From JBFGSX01 sp041581335 (lineage in GTDB: Archaea > Thermoplasmatota > E2 > JACPAO01 > JAHFTW01): a stretch of 5,837 nucleotides of DNA. Where the stretch lies: assembly GCA_041581335.1 (NCBI GenBank), contig JBFIDG010000134.1, forward strand, positions 1-5,837, written 5' to 3'. Positions 5,672 through 5,837 of this stretch are shown piece by piece. Under the pieces are notes generated by a model. The model searched no databases. It saw only the letters and a program-made list of their open reading frames with translations, and had not been told where the DNA came from. The first letter of the stretch is position 1. Each line of letters begins with the position of its first letter. The position numbers and the translations under genes are program-made.

Positions 5672-5836
5672 TCACTCGGAGAAGAACGCCAAGATGTGGT
5701 CGAGGCGGTCGCCATGCAGGCGCTCCAAACGGGCCGCCTTCTTCTCGTCCTCACAGGTCACCTGCATGTGCAGATTGCATGACCACTTACCCCCCTTCTT
5801 CGCCTCGAAGATGAACGTGGCGTCGCCGCAAGTGGC
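5672..5836 (-). CDS. C-terminal end of an unrecognised Cys-containing protein (5' truncated by window)
   Basis: On the minus strand an open frame enters from the right edge and ends at TGA (complement of 5672-5674), giving the last 54 residues. Protein-like features are the balanced composition, the strand-like segment ATFIFEAKKGGKWSCNLHMQV, and a charged helical end EKKAARLERLHGDRLDHIL followed by AFFSE. Three Cys (fragment residues 3, 20 and 28) together with His23 could be a metal site or disulfides. A CGD-x4-FEAKK start followed by WSC-x7-C hints at a small beta-sheet domain, but I recognise no family. The opposite strand is open here too, but its translation looks like a low-complexity shadow and continues the methyltransferase stop region. 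The gene converges with the methyltransferase, leaving 68 bases between stops. Confidence 0.6.
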   Translation of the reverse strand, partial: ATCGDATFIFEAKKGGKWSCNLHMQVTCEDEKKAARLERLHGDRLDHILAFFSE

Positions 5837-5837
5837 A

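Overview
This is a G+C-rich window, roughly two thirds G+C by eye, packed with single genes. It most likely comes from an archaeon. The strongest pointer is the gene at 419-1855, whose last 160 residues match the DUF531 family, which I know only from archaea. Start-site architecture agrees: most genes have no well-placed Shine-Dalgarno sequence but do have a small A/T-rich box about 23-33 bases before the start codon, as expected for leaderless archaeal transcripts with a TATA box. A Thermoplasmatota-like lineage would fit the mix of archaeal and bacterial-type genes, but I cannot fix the taxon from the sequence alone.

Layout, left to right: the C-terminal part of a pirin-family protein (2-388, +); a two-part protein with a helical N-terminal region and a DUF531 domain (419-1855, +); a glutathione S-transferase-like protein (1852-2553, -), which converges on the previous gene with a 4-base overlap of stop codons; a 95-119 base divergent promoter region; a divergent SRAP (HMCES/YedK-like) protein (2673-3419, +, or from 2649); a DUF2461/TIGR02453 protein (3459-4106, +); a seven-helix membrane protein of unknown function (4161-4928, +); a class I SAM-dependent methyltransferase (4965-5603, +); a 68-base convergent gap; and the C-terminal end of an unrecognised cysteine-containing protein on the minus strand (5672-5836), cut by the window edge.

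The genes do not form an obvious pathway or defence system. Gaps of 30-54 bases, each with its own candidate promoter box, suggest mostly single-gene transcription units. A loose theme is housekeeping and stress handling: redox or thiol chemistry (GST, pirin), abasic-site DNA protection (SRAP) and possible methyl transfer (DUF531, class I methyltransferase). The point most worth a second look is that the SRAP protein keeps the Asn, Glu and His of the active site but has Ala where the family has its catalytic N-terminal Cys. The second is the fusion of a helical-repeat region to DUF531. No RNA gene, CRISPR array, insertion sequence or integration site was seen.
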